The notes under the pieces: model-generated
What the model saw: the letters and a program-made list of their open reading frames with translations, nothing else
What the model was told of the DNA's origin: nothing
Databases searched by the model: none
Assembly: GCA_026873275.1 (NCBI GenBank)
Contig: JANTUC010000002.1
Location: forward strand, 2,170,001-2,234,000
Length of the DNA: 64,000 bases
DNA from: Pseudopithomyces maydicus
Taxonomy: Eukaryota; Ascomycota; Dothideomycetes; Pleosporales; Didymosphaeriaceae
Direction of reading: 5' to 3'
Translations under genes and position numbers: made by a program
In this document: in pieces, positions 12,669 through 23,920 of the stretch
Position numbering within the stretch: the first letter of the stretch is position 1
How the letters are laid out: every line of letters starts with the position of its first letter

Positions 12669-13216
12669 TCCAAGGTTGCAGCGCTGGCCAGGTGGGAGGG
12701 CCCCGTCGCGCTTCGGCTTGAGGCTGCTTCGCACTGCCTCGCAGCGTCCAGGGCCCAGCCAGCAGTGCAAAGGTGCGCTCCCCTTTTCCAGGTAGAGATT
12801 GCGTACCCAGCACGCGCCTTCAGCTCGTCGTCGCCTCCGCCTCGCAGGCCGGCCAATGGCAAGTCGGGGCTTTCTGCTGTCTTTGGCTGGTGCACTCACG
12901 ACCTCGGGATGGCCCTCAACACCTGCGCTGCTGGGCTGGGGTAAGGGGCGACGACAGTCAGCCATGCCGCGGCTATTCCACGCTGGGAGAAGCGATGCGG
13001 CGCGGCCTCGCCTTGGTCTGCAAGTCCGACCCAAAACCCGCAAGCAGATTGCAAATGCGTCTCGTCGTACGAACAGGCGCGCAACAAAGCTCGGAGTCGC
13101 GGCAACGGCCGTAGCCGTCTTGCTCAGCAACTGTTGGGGCTGTGGCTCTTGGGCGGCGCGATCGCGATGGGACGCAGGGCTTGGCCGTGTGTCTACCTAG
13201 GTATTGTGCAGTGCCG

Positions 13217-13272
13217 GCAGTAGGCAGGCAGGATAGGCAGGCAGGGCAGGGCAGGGCAGGGCAGGGCAGGGC
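13217..13272. repeat. GGCAG pentanucleotide run
   Basis: About ten imperfect to perfect GGCAG units follow the TACCTAGGTA at 13194. Its complement type (CCCTG)n occurs again at 38841-38890. Confidence 0.75.
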
Positions 13273-13363
13273 GAGACGCTTGGTTGCGTCAGGTTGCGAC
13301 CGCCGTCGACATGGAACCTGTCGCAGCGACGATGCGATTCTGTCGACACGTTGTCTCTTCTTC

Positions 13364-13414
13364 GCCGTCTCTCCACCGCCGTCTCTCCACCGCCGTCTCT
13401 CCACCGCCGTCTCT
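13364..13414. repeat. 14-base tandem repeat
   Basis: The unit GCCGTCTCTCCACC is repeated almost four times. The frames that cross it look repetitive and are not called as genes. Confidence 0.8.
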
Positions 13415-14148
13415 GCTGCCATCCGCTCGCTCTCCCTTATCTCCTCCTCCCATACCTGGCCTCTCCTCGCTACGGATGGGCGACGACGACCAACCACTCA
13501 CAACGCCTCTGATGACTGATTGGCCGCCCGAGCGGGGCCGCCCTACGTGTCCAGAGCTTCCGACCGTACCCGAGCATCCAAGGAACTTCGCGGGCAGCGC
13601 TGACTCATCTCCCAAGCCTAGCGTCGGGCCCACCCTCCAAGTTAACCTCCTCCAAGTACATGCTGTACATACGTAGTTCCAGCCAGCAACCAGCCAGTCC
13701 GCCAAGCTTCGTCTCCACCGAGCAACGCTTGCCCAAAGGGAAAATCCGGTTTCCAAGCTCGTCTGCGTGACTACATGACTGCGTGACCAGCTGTCTCCGC
13801 CGCCGCCGACGTCTGCTGACTGACATGACACCCTCCCATCGCATCTTGGCGCGTGCGTGGTAAGAATTCAAGTGAAACCACGGTTGCCTGCCTACCGAGA
13901 CCGGCCTTGCGCCCACATGCAACGTGAGCTGTAACTCGCTGAGAAAAGTCATACAATTCCATTCCCGCTGTCATACACACGAAGCACCAACCTAGAACAC
14001 GCTGCACTGTCTCCGCCTGCAAACAACGCTGCAGTGCTGCATGACCGTATCCTCGTCCGGATAGAACCAGATTGGCACGCCCAATAGAAACCTACTTACA
14101 ACAGCAGACATAGATACATGGCCCGGCCAGCGTCTTCGCCTGGGGCGT

Positions 14149-15508
14149 TCACGACCAGGACCCCTCCGGAACCTTCACACGTAGATCCTGATCACCATCT
14201 TCCTGCTTGCCCGCACCTAGGACCTCCAAAGTAGACTCTCTGACTGGCGCATTCGGATGCTCAATCTTACTCTGTTCGCTGCTCTCGCTAGACGACCGAG
14301 CAGAAGTAGCCACTGCAGGCTCAAAGGGCGCCGCCGCGCTCTTCCCATCGTGACCAGCGAACGGACAGCCCGCAGCCGCTATGAGCCTTTGCACATCAGG
14401 TGCCGCACTCCTTCCTTCTGTCGGCTGACGCCTCTGGTCTGTTTCGGCTTCTATGCTGCTGTCTAATGCCTCTCCTGGCGAGAGCTTTTTGTCTACCGCC
14501 TCTTTACTGACCATGCCGTTGGGCGCAATCTGCCGGAACATATCCATAGGGTCAAACCAGGTACGTACGCTCTGGAGTTGCAGCATATCGTTTACAGTGG
14601 CGACGGTGACGCCCTGAACGTCGATTGCACCACCGTGTGCCTTTGCTGACACCTTTTCGCCTTTGCTGTCCACACATGTCAGGACCAGGTCGTAGAATCA
14701 TGTACATGTCAATGGAAAACGTACACGACAAAATCCGATTGAACTTGGGATTGTTTTGGTTGACTCACTTGTTGAAGCCCACATAATCGTTATTCATCAC
14801 TCCCCAGTGTCGCCATCTGAATGAGACCGTTGGCGGCCCGCTATACACCTCGAGCACTTCCCACGCAAAAGTAGGCATCATCCTCTTAAACGTCTTATGG
14901 CTGCTGGCAAAATCCGAATATTCGGGCGAATAGTATTCGTTCGGTGCGATGATGGCATTGTATGTACCTTGCTTCAGCATGTAGTACGCATCCTGGGGGT
15001 CGGAGCCGTTGATAGCGAACGAATATTTCTCGGGGTCGATCGTACGCCAGTCCGAGAGGGTCGGCTTGAACGACGCCTCAACCTCCCAATTCTTGACGAG
15101 GTTCTCGACCAGTTGGGGCAGGGAGAGTGCTTCGTGATTCATAGTTTTAGCTGCGCGTTTTTGTCAGTCGTCATCTCAAGCCACAATGATTTAATGGAGA
15201 GACAAGACTCAGAGTCAAAAGCCGTCAAGAATCAAGGTACGTGGTGTATCGTCCTTGAATCGTGGTATACACGAATGCTGATACTGGAGAGCGGGAGGAG
15301 ATACATGGTGGGAATCACAAACAGAAATTCAGTATGCGACCCGTGGAGAAGAGATTTACTTACTCTCGGCGAATACTTTCCTCGTTTTTGAGTAGTCCGG
15401 TGCTCGACCATAACGCCAATTCACATCCTTGTCCTTGAGGACCGCGTCTGGGTCAGTAACATAGTCTGGCAAGGCAGGCGCAGCTTGAGTGTCTGCAGCA
15501 GCCATCAT
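14149..15508 (-). CDS. Pathogen-related-like protein (NTF2/SnoaL-like fold family)
   Basis: Three reverse-strand exons (15508-15364, 15150-14769, 14665-14149) with introns of 213 and 103 bp give about 347 aa with all phases matching. Exon 1 yields DKDVNWRYGRAPDYSKTR, exon 2 opens MNHEALSLPQLVENLVKNWE and ends RWRHWGVMNNDYVGF, and exon 3 continues GEKVSAKAHGGAIDVQG and FDPMDMFRQIAPNG. This string matches what I know of the pathogen-related protein family shared by fungi and plants, whose biochemical role is unclear. The last 150 residues are Ser/Glu-rich and probably disordered. No signal peptide is seen, so a cytosolic location is likely. The 213 bp first intron is long for this window. Confidence 0.82.
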
Positions 15509-17302
15509 GAATGGGATTGAGCTTTCGTAAAGACAACACGATGAGAAGACCGAAGGCGATTTGGTTTATCTGAGCGTAAGACGACGCAGGGTAGCCGTAT
15601 CAATCTAAATGTAAGCAGCCTGATCCGGCAGGCTTGAGCGGGGTATCGGAAAAGGAAACTATGAAGAGGTAACACAGACTGTAGGAGAAAGTGAGAAGAG
15701 ACGAAATGAAGGCCAGTGCGAGAACCGAGCTTTTGTATAAGAATGGCGAGGCCCGAACGTTTGACCTAGCAAGTTTCGCGTGCCATTCGCGAGACCGTGG
15801 TAGCGACTCAAGCTGCCTTGCGGGATGCCGGGCAGCAAGTTCATGCCAAGCAGGGGCTTTTCTTCGGCGAGCCGAGACGAGTCGAGACCAGTGGCTTTTA
15901 CTGCATGCTAGAGCAAGGCATGCAGTCAATAGTTTTCCTGGTAGGGACTCGCGCATGTGTGACATACTCCAGGATGTGTGGCGGCAATCAGGATACTACC
16001 CGAGTAGTAGCCAGCGAATGCCCATTGGTGACCGCATCTCCTATAGCAACTCAACGCGCTTTCGCCCGACCTTGGGGATTCATGAACGACTGTGGCGCAT
16101 CGGTATTCTGAAGTGGAGTTGGACGTAGTTCGTGCCGGCGCGGAAGTCTTGCCGAAGGGTCTAGTACACATGGAAAGTGTGCAATTCGACGCCTCCAACC
16201 ACAGCCGGAAAGCTACACATTGAACTGGGACGGATGCTTGGATGTTGCCTGTTTGATTAAAGGGTGGGAGTCCAAGTGGAAGGGTATTGGGCGAGTTAGA
16301 GATTTGTGTTTCGTGACTCCGTCTAGATAAGTCCACAAGCAATCGAGAAAGATGATGAGTGATGAACCTTTGTGATAAATACCAGAAGTCTATTGCCAGG
16401 ACTACCGATTTGCATTGTGAGTATGCGGTTGGGCAATGCAAAACATGGGTACTGTCCTTTCTGCGTCTTGGAAAGGAGGGGGCACTCTCCGCGGAGAACG
16501 TACGCCTCCTCCCTAGACCCATTTTCGGTTGACACTCGACGCAAATAACCTACACTAGCATTCTGATCAAGGTAGACGTTGTTCTCAACAGCGTGATTCA
16601 AGTTGGTCAGTGTGAATAGCACAGCTCTACCATTCATTCAAACAGCCAAGATAAGCTAGAAGTGCGAGAGCCAGACAGGGGCAGTATATCTTGTATCTTC
16701 GTGAATGGAGAATCGACTGGCTGACACTGGTATTATTCCGGCTCCCCGGAACCCATGCATGCCAATGCAGGATGACTGCCCTACCAGAATACTCCGCATT
16801 TATTTCTCAGGATTGCTGCTGGTCTGGTGTTTCTTCATTGGGCCGAGCAGAATGGAATTTATCTAATAGGCATTGTAGGGTTGATCCTATTCTGCTCTTG
16901 TGTAAGCTTCAGATAGAGGCCAGTATATTATGATAATGACCATTGTTGTAATGAGGATTTTGATGTGCTGTCACTATCGTCTCGAAGTCAAGGCCCTGCC
17001 GAGGACTGTGTTGACACATGAGGTTCACTATGTAGCAAATCTAGTATAGCCTCGTAAATAGAGAAGAAAAGGTAAATTATGATGACATAGCGTATGGGAG
17101 TTCCAGAATCTACCTTTTTTTGAAGTTGCTGCGGTAGTAGCTGGAGCTGCACACGTCAGGTGGTGCGGCGGAGCCGGACTATGGGTATTGGGGTGCCAAG
17201 CATCCTCGGAATGACGTAGGTTGTTTATTCCAACAGACATGTATCTACGACGCGATCGTATACTTGGACGAAAACCAAACAGACTACGCGCGCACGATCA
17301 AG
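15509..17302. other. Intergenic, no supported gene
   Basis: This is the divergent spacer between the pathogen-related-like gene and the PIP-kinase-like gene. A 198-codon minus frame (15926-16522) has no domain-like features and is rejected. A short inverted repeat (CTGCATGC with GCATGCAG) lies at about 15901-15925. Confidence 0.45.
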
Positions 17303-18497
17303 ATGGGAAGGAGAGAGCGCCTCATCAGCAAGTCGATCCTACGGGCGATCTTTAGCCCAAAAAAGGCATACGGTACAGACGAATGGCCCAGTCTTGTCGC
17401 GCGCATCCTCGCCTTCTTCGCTGTCTTCAACCTTACGCTTGCGCGCTATCGCGCAGCACTCTTCAGAAAGCTTCGAAATGAGACATGGGAAATAGAGGAA
17501 GAGGACTACAAGGAGTCGTTCCGCTCGCCCAGTCACAACAAGCGGACCGATCTCATCGCCATTGGGGATTTGGGATACTCAGGCTCAGTATGCTTGCACT
17601 TCCAAATACGCGGCTTCCAGTTGACTGATTGTGTAGACTTTCTTCACCACACCAAACTCGAAATTCCTATTGAAATCGCTGCCCCGCCATTTCGAGCAGT
17701 CCTTCTTCCGTAATCGCCTTCTCGATCCATACGTCGAGCACATGGAGCTCAACCCAGGCTCTCTCCTCGTCCGAATAACCGACCTGCTGTATTCGCCTGC
17801 TCCGACCATAGGCGCTGCTTTGGGGACCGCGCCTGGACATCATATCGTGATGGAGAACATTCTGTACGGCAAATCTAGTTGCGCCAAGGAAGACCAGAAA
17901 AAATGGGAGACATACGACTTGAAGCCGAATGACTATTTCTACCCAGAGCGCGACGTGGCTGGTGGCAGACTTGCACCTGATAGTGTGAAAGAACGACTGA
18001 TTGATGAGTTCCCGGACAAAGTCCGTTTGACCATGGACGAGAAAGAAGATGTCGTTGCGCAAATATCTAGAGACACGAATATCTTGAAGGAACACAATGC
18101 CGTTGACTACAGTCTGTTTATTGTGCGGTATCCGGCCTCTCTTGCGTCGGCCGACAATGGTCAAGTGCCTGTGCCAGCTGGAAAGGCTTCGCCTTGGCGT
18201 GCAGGGCTTACTTCTCGAGATGAGAAGTGGGTGTATCGAGCTGTCTTGTTGGACTTTTTCTGGGCAAAAGATGCATTCCAGGCAAGAGCAATGACTGGAC
18301 TGGTGAAGACGTTCAACCTGGTCAAATGGGGGAAGGATCACGGCCCAATGAGTATCACGACTTCGAGCGACGAGTATCGGACGAGGTTCATGCGCATGGT
18401 TGACGACATGATAGAGGTGCCGGACAGCGCTGGACAGCCAGCTGGGTCGTTGCGAAGTCGGCCTGCTTCTGCTGGCGACCTCATTGGCGATGTCTAA
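17303..18497 (+). CDS. Phosphatidylinositol phosphate kinase-like protein (SAICAR-synthase-like fold)
   Basis: Two exons (17303-17587, 17637-18497) with a 49 bp intron give about 381 aa. The intron splits a nucleotide-binding turn: GDLGYSGS before it and TFFTTPNSKFLLKSLPRHF after it, the latter carrying the catalytic-lysine strand. Further PIP-kinase blocks are GSLLVRITDLLY, HHIVMENILYG, YDLKPNDYFYPERDVAGG, VDYSLFIVRYP and AVLLDFFWAKDAFQA, which supplies a DFG-like Asp. This looks like the small single-domain fungal PIP-kinase group rather than full-length Mss4 or Fab1. It would phosphorylate inositol lipids or is a diverged relative. The frame is open upstream of the chosen ATG, after a possible acceptor at 17236, so an extra 5' exon is possible. 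Confidence 0.8.
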
Positions 18498-19303
18498 GGG
18501 CTCTCTTTTCTTTTCCTTTCCTTTCTCTCCTTTTCCATGTCTCCCAATTTGTTCCCATTGTCGATCAATGCTAGGTGGGGTTGCACATCGCACACGCACA
18601 GTGAAGACGGTCCAAACATGCAGTGAGTGGTGGCATCGGCCGCGAGCGGAGACGGACGGGTTTGGAGGGCAGCAGTGCGACGTGCAAGAGCATGAGCAAG
18701 AGCAAGAGCAAGAGCAAGAGCATGTCGTCATCGGACATGGCTGCGAAGGTACGTGGCAGCGGCGGTTCTGAGGCTCTCTGCCCTACCTAGGTACTGCCCA
18801 AGGCGGTGCCGTGTAGGGGAGCGGTGAACAGGCACCAGACCCTCTTTGCCCAGCCTCAACCGCGCGCCCAATGGGCTGTTCGGGCGGCGGTGGATTCTGC
18901 GTTGGACTCAGCGTCTGGGGCAGAGATTCACGGATGGTGCAGAGACGTGTGACGTCAGCGCAGGCCCGGTCACTGCGCACCTGACATGGGCAACGCGCAC
19001 AGAGTCGCCGCTCCTTTAAATCGCTTTCGATGCGCTTCTGCTGCGGAAATTGGAAAGCCTGTCTGCCCGTCGCACAGCCAGCCAGCCAGCCAGCCAGACA
19101 GCCTCCGCCCAAGAGCACCTCAGCATCTATCGAGTCTACACAATCCTCCATCTCCATCACTCCAGCGCCACTATCGCTGCGCCATCCCCGCTTCGGCTGC
19201 CTGCGGCCCCTAACCAGCCGCCCTCCTCCAATCAGCGCCCGTCCTCCTACGTCAGTCAGCAGTCCGCACCTTTGCGCAACCAGCCTTTGCAGCCCTCGCC
19301 CAC
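18498..19303. other. Intergenic and promoter, no gene
   Basis: The stretch contains an (AGAGCA)n-like run at about 18688-18722, a TACCTAGGTA element at 18784-18795 and a CAGC(CAGC)n run near 19075-19095. It probably holds the promoter and 5' leader of the downstream proline-rich protein. Confidence 0.5.
18784..18795. repeat. TACCTAGGTA palindrome
   Basis: A single copy of the palindromic element lies about 510 bases upstream of the ATG at 19304. Confidence 0.55.
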
Positions 19304-20917
19304 ATGTCTGTCCTGGCCTTTAAAGCGCTCGACTACGGCGCCGACAAGCTCCCGGACAAGCTGTTCGAAGCCATCCCCGGCGGCTTCTTCACCCCCGCGG
19401 AAAAGAAACGCTCCAAGTCCAGGACCAACCGCCGGCCCGTACGCGACAGCCAGCGCAGCCAGCGCAGCCAGAGCGAGCACAGAGAAGATCGCAGCAGACG
19501 TCGACCGCAACGAGAGCCCGCCCCCGAGAGCGACTACGCCTTTGACCAGCGCTACCAACCCCGACCTCGCAGTCTGAGTCGCGGTCGCCACAGTCACCGC
19601 AGCAGCGCCTTCGACGGCGAGATGGACGCTGAACACCGGCCCCAGTTCCCGCCCCCTCCCGTTGCCGAGTACAGGACATACAGCCCCCACGACTATGCCT
19701 CCCCACCCCCGCCGCCGGTGCACACTATGACGCGTATCAGCGCCGCGAAGGCCCGGGCTATCTCCCTCAGGTAAATAACGCCTTTCGTTCACGAAGCGCG
19801 ACTGTTCCGGCCCGTCTCCCTCAGCCGACGCCGCTGCAGTTGCTGCGGTCGAGACTGGTGGGCAGGTCGCCTTTGAACATGTCGCCTTCCTTTTCCCCTA
19901 CCTTCCCAGCCCCTACCTCACCAGCCCTCGAGTTGCTGCGCGCAGGCACCCCTCTCGGCGCTTCTTTCACGCCATCTTACGAACCGCCCCTGGCGGCCTT
20001 GCTGAACCGACCAGCTACTAACCCTCCTCAGTCCACGTCCCAGACAGCAGCACGGTATACACCCGGTCCCGGATATGCTCCGTCGCCTACCAACATGACT
20101 GCCCCTATTCCACCCCCGCCCGCTGCTGAGTATGCACCTTATCACCCTGCCGATTATGCAGGACAGAATCCAGGCTACCATGCACCTGTCAGTACCTATC
20201 CGTCTCCACCGCCGTTCTACCGACAGTCGTCTCGTTCGCAGCCCTCGCTGCCACAACATCAACATCTGAATACCCAACTTACTGCATACGACTCACCACT
20301 GGACCGCCACGGCAGCTCTTCGTCCTCGCGCCACCATCGCCATGGCGATGACAGGCGCCACAGGACAAGGTCTGCCGGTCACCACGCCCGTTCTCGCAGC
20401 CGAATCACTGACAAAGTTCGTGATAGACTCGAGGGAATGGACCTGCAAGACAGAAACTTGGCGGCTTCGGTGGGAGGTGCGTTAGCAGGAGGACTGGCTG
20501 GCAGGGCTGTGGGACATGGAACGCTGAGCACCCTCATAGGAGCAGGTATCGGTGCATTCGGCGGCAGGGAATTCGAAAAGAGGCACGAAAAGTAAGTGGA
20601 GACGTGGAGTTGGCGTTGTGGAATTGTGGGGCATTGCGGAGCATTGCGCGCGGATTTCTGGAAGAACGTTTTCTAATATCTTATTCGCTTTTTACAGGGT
20701 CAAGGCCACTCGATCCACATCCCGAACAAGGGAACATCGTAATCGAAGCCGGAGCCGAAGCCGTAGCAGACGCGGCAATTCCAGGTCTCCATCTCGTGAA
20801 CGAAAACGGGATGACCGCTATAGCGACGAGATGAGCTACAGCGACTCTTCTGATCCCGATAGCCGTCGAGCTGCGAGGAGGAGGCGGCATCGCAGTCAGC
20901 GCGAGTCCGATTTTTAA
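19304..20917 (+). CDS. Proline-rich glycine-zipper protein with RS-like tail, one frame break
   Basis: The protein starts MSVLAFKALDYGADKLPDK and has about 500 residues once the frame is followed. One base seems missing near 19700-19720, beside C4 and C5 runs: the first frame ends soon after, while the next frame is open from there to 20591. A 106 bp intron (20592-20697) then leads to an Arg/Ser-rich end. The middle is Pro/Tyr/Ser-rich and disordered. Residues equivalent to 20461-20570 hold a glycine-zipper hairpin, SVGGALAGGLAGRAVG and LIGAGIGAFGG, which often inserts in membranes. The function is unknown. A segment at 19771-19824 has GT and AG ends, is 54 bases long and lacks stops, so it could be an optional intron. 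Confidence 0.72.
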
Positions 20918-21240
20918 CAGTCCTCTCCTCGAATAGCGTTTGTATCTCCTTCGTCGTCGTAAGATTTTTGGGCCTTTGGCGATTTTGCGTTTGTTAGGGG
21001 TTGTGGTGTGCCCTTTGACGACTTTACGAATCATGACGGATATGACGGATAGAGCGAACTTTTTGTTCCAGCCCAGCTTGCGGTGAGTGAGTCTTGGCGC
21101 GGTCGTGGTAGTCGGCATGCCTTCCTTGAATCCTTCTAGCGGTTACAGGATCGAAATAGGCTGTTCCAATGGTCCTGTCGGAGCAGCTCCGCGACTTCAA
21201 TGCATTATCTAGTTAGAACACAAGTGGGGACGTTTTGAAG

Positions 21241-21348
21241 GTTCCTGGCTTTCTATGGGGTGGCTCGATGAGTCAAGTATACGATGAATCGGTGGTTCCT
21301 GGCTTTCCACGGGGTGGTGCAATGAGTCGTGTATGCCATGATGGAGTG
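21241..21348. repeat. 54-base imperfect tandem duplication
   Basis: The two units both begin GTTCCTGGCTTTC, share GGGGTGG and ATGAGTC, and differ at roughly a dozen sites. Several differences are C/T or G/A transitions, as expected for an old or mutated duplication. Confidence 0.75.
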
Positions 21349-22074
21349 GTATGATCGTGTATCACAGCTGGTTGCAATATTCAATTCCAGCGCATCCATT
21401 TTATCTACACTCTGTATTTCAGTTCAGGCTTTAAAAGTATAGTAACCGCGCTCTCTGATCGTGCTGTGCTGCGCTCCGCTGTGCCGAAGTCGAGCACACC
21501 GCACGTGCGAAGCCGCCCCCGCCCCCGACCATTCACTCGCGCGGCCAGACTTAGGCACCGGGGCGGCCTCGGCCCGAGCACACTAGCTCTCGCAAATTGT
21601 TTCTACCCTTCTTCTAGCCCTGTCCTAGTCTCGCCGCCGGCTGGCCTCTCGCGCCAGGCAATTGGAGCCTCAGGGTCTCCAGCTCCATAGTCGTCCATAG
21701 GAGTGAAATCGAGATCCCATGGCCGCATCGGAAGTCGGCAGGCGATGGGCGAGGCGCGTGCCTCGCCATAGCTGTCCAAAATGCGTATATATAGAGTGAG
21801 CGAGCGGAAGCGTCGCGGGTGCACATACGCAGGAATCGAGATTAACGCGTTGTCGATCACGTTGACATCACAGGTCCACGGGTGTCAGGTTTGGAAAACA
21901 AGGACAGGGACGACCAGGGAGCGTATATCCGGGACTCCCATACTACATATATACGTACGCGGCAACACATTACGTATACTATACCGACAGGCATACGGAC
22001 TTGAAATCTACACCAGGCGGACCTTTTCAAAAATCACCTATATACAAACATACCTATCTATCCCAGGCCGCTCC

Positions 22075-22084
22075 TACCTAGGTG
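22075..22084. repeat. TACCTAGG element before an F-box-like gene
   Basis: One copy of the recurrent palindromic core lies 69 bases upstream of the ATG at 22153, the closest of all copies to a start codon. Confidence 0.5.
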
Positions 22085-22152
22085 AACCCATAAAATAAAT
22101 ATTCCGCCCATCTCCGCTCTCTACAGATTTAAGATATATACACATCCAAGAC

Positions 22153-23063
22153 ATGTATACCATGCATCCACCAACACCATGCCTCTTCCTAGAGGCCTTC
22201 CCTCCCGAGCTGCGCCTCATGGTCTACGAAGAGTTACTCGTTTGCTCGGGACCGCTTACCACAAACGACTGTGCTGAACCAGCTCCATCGGAACAAACAC
22301 TGGATTCCAAGATCCTAGGTACGAATCGCCAGATTCACGACGAGGCTGCCGCCGTGCTGTACGGCAAGAACACGTTCTGCGTTGGACCAAGGCAAGGTGG
22401 GGGAGAAGAAATCACAACTATCGCGCCAAGGTATAGGCATCTTTTGAGGAGTCTCCGCGTGGAAGTTTTGTACTGTGCGGGGAAAGCTGCGATACCGGAG
22501 GAGGAGGAAAGGAACTGCTCCGTGGTCGACAGTTCAAAGGAGAGTGGGGAAGCACAGTGCAGGCAGCAGAACCGCGACGCGGAGGCGTATGGTATGTTAT
22601 ATTCACCCTTGCCGCCCCTTTCGCCGGAAGTAATTCAGAGGAATATAGCTGCTAATGCCTTGCCATAGTATCCTCCCTAAAGCTCCTCCTCTTCCACTCT
22701 AAAAACCTCACATCTCTTACCCTTACTGTCACACCTCCACCTTATCCATCAAAACGCATTATAGCGGCGCTACTTCCCCTCGCCTCTTCTTTTCCCTCTT
22801 CAGCACCTTCTTTTTCGTCCTTCCCATCTTTATCTTTTGCAGAGGTCCTCCGCTCTCTTTCCCTTGCCATCCCTGCAGCACTCCACTTCGACTTCAAGGA
22901 CTGCTTCCACTACTCTAGTCTTTCGCCCAATTCACTACAAAGTAATGGTATCTTACTCCTAGCATGCAAAGTGTTGTTCTGGAAGAGTCATTTGAGGGTT
23001 GAGCGCGCGGTGAGAGAGGCAGAGGAGGAGAATGTCGAGAAGTCCGGGGGAGGGTGGATCTAG
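22153..23063 (+). CDS. F-box/2EXR-like protein
   Basis: Two exons (22153-22591, 22669-23063) with a 77 bp intron give about 277 aa. The second exon has no start codon of its own, but after splicing its frame is open for 131 codons to TAG at 23061. The N-terminus, FLEAFPPELRLMVYEELL followed by ILGTNRQIHDEAAAVLYGKN, is typical of the large family of fungal F-box or 2EXR-domain proteins with the pattern LPPELR then N-R-Q-I-x-x-E-A-x-x-x-L-Y. Members are thought to act in protein turnover or recognition, but most are uncharacterised. An acidic insertion (EEEERN) lies before the intron. A second ATG three codons in is also possible. Confidence 0.78.
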
Positions 23064-23920
23064 GAGCACTAGTCGGGGAGGGGGTGGAGAAATTGATGGA
23101 GAGGGGAAGGGAGGTGGTAGGATGGGGAGCGTGACATCGAGGGGTGTGATTTTAGAGTTACCAGCGCTGCCAAGAAAGTAAAAAAAACAACTTATATATC
23201 GAGCGATTGAGCTGTAAAGACAGGGCTAAGTTCAGTTTGGTTTGACTTGGTGTATCCTCCGCCAGCGCTGCAGTGAATAACCTTTCTATTCATGATTTGT
23301 TTGTGCTCACATCAGAATCGTTCTTACTTCTACGAGTAAGTAGCACAGTTTCAGCTTATGCCTTTTTTTCTTGAATCCATGCTACAAGCGTTTCCTGCAT
23401 TCATTATATAACTGCACGTTTGTAGGTTTAGTCGGATAGCCACCGCACTTACCTTTGCTCAAGGTAAAAGTAACAATCAGATAGCTATATAGCGGTATCT
23501 TTTCTATTCTATCGTTACTCCCTAAATGTGTACATAGCATTCTCCTTAATATCCCACCCATTTTTTATCCAGCTGTATTCTCTGCCTTTACTGACTTATT
23601 TTAGTACTCTGTTACCAGCCTTGCCACCTAAAAGAGCTACTGTTCTCTAGTTATGATTTGCAAGGGAACCATAGCCCCCCTTCATGCCGACAGTATCAAT
23701 AGGTCCTGATTAACTAGGTCCTCTAGCAAGAGGTAACGTGTCGAAGAGAGGGAAGAAGAGACTACTGGGAAATATCCATCCCATTGATAGCGAACAAATG
23801 GTTATACGACAAGAGATTAGTAAGCGAATTGATTCCTGAATAGAATGATTTTTATAATTCCATATGAATTACTAATCGAAATCTCGCAGTCCAAACACCA
23901 AAAATTATGGGTATCACATA
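23064..23920. other. AT-richer convergent spacer, no gene
   Basis: This lies between the 3' ends of the F-box-like gene (+) and the HIT zinc-finger gene (-). It becomes AT-rich after 23170 and has no open frame worth calling. Confidence 0.5.

Larger units (their letters stand above)
11102..14148. other. Three-kilobase GC-rich spacer with simple repeats, no supported gene
   Basis: Frames up to about 180 codons exist on both strands but are low-complexity or contradictory. The stretch contains TACCTAGG palindromes (12647-12668, 13194-13203), a GGCAG run (13217-13272) and a 14-base tandem repeat (13364-13414). Part of it must be the promoter and leader of the cyclin gene. A small gene or lncRNA cannot be ruled out. 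Confidence 0.45.
20918..22152. other. Intergenic with 54-base duplication, no gene
   Basis: No supported coding sequence is seen. The spacer contains a two-copy tandem repeat (21241-21348) and a TACCTAGG element at 22075-22084, shortly before the next gene. Confidence 0.5.

Noticed and set aside
13289..13831. 180-codon minus frame and overlapping plus frames
   Set aside because: They cross the GCCGTCTCTCCACC tandem repeat and disagree with each other. There is no domain or splice support.
15926..16522. 198-codon minus frame
   Set aside because: It is Ser/Cys/Arg-rich with no motif pattern and no sensible neighbours, and is likely chance.
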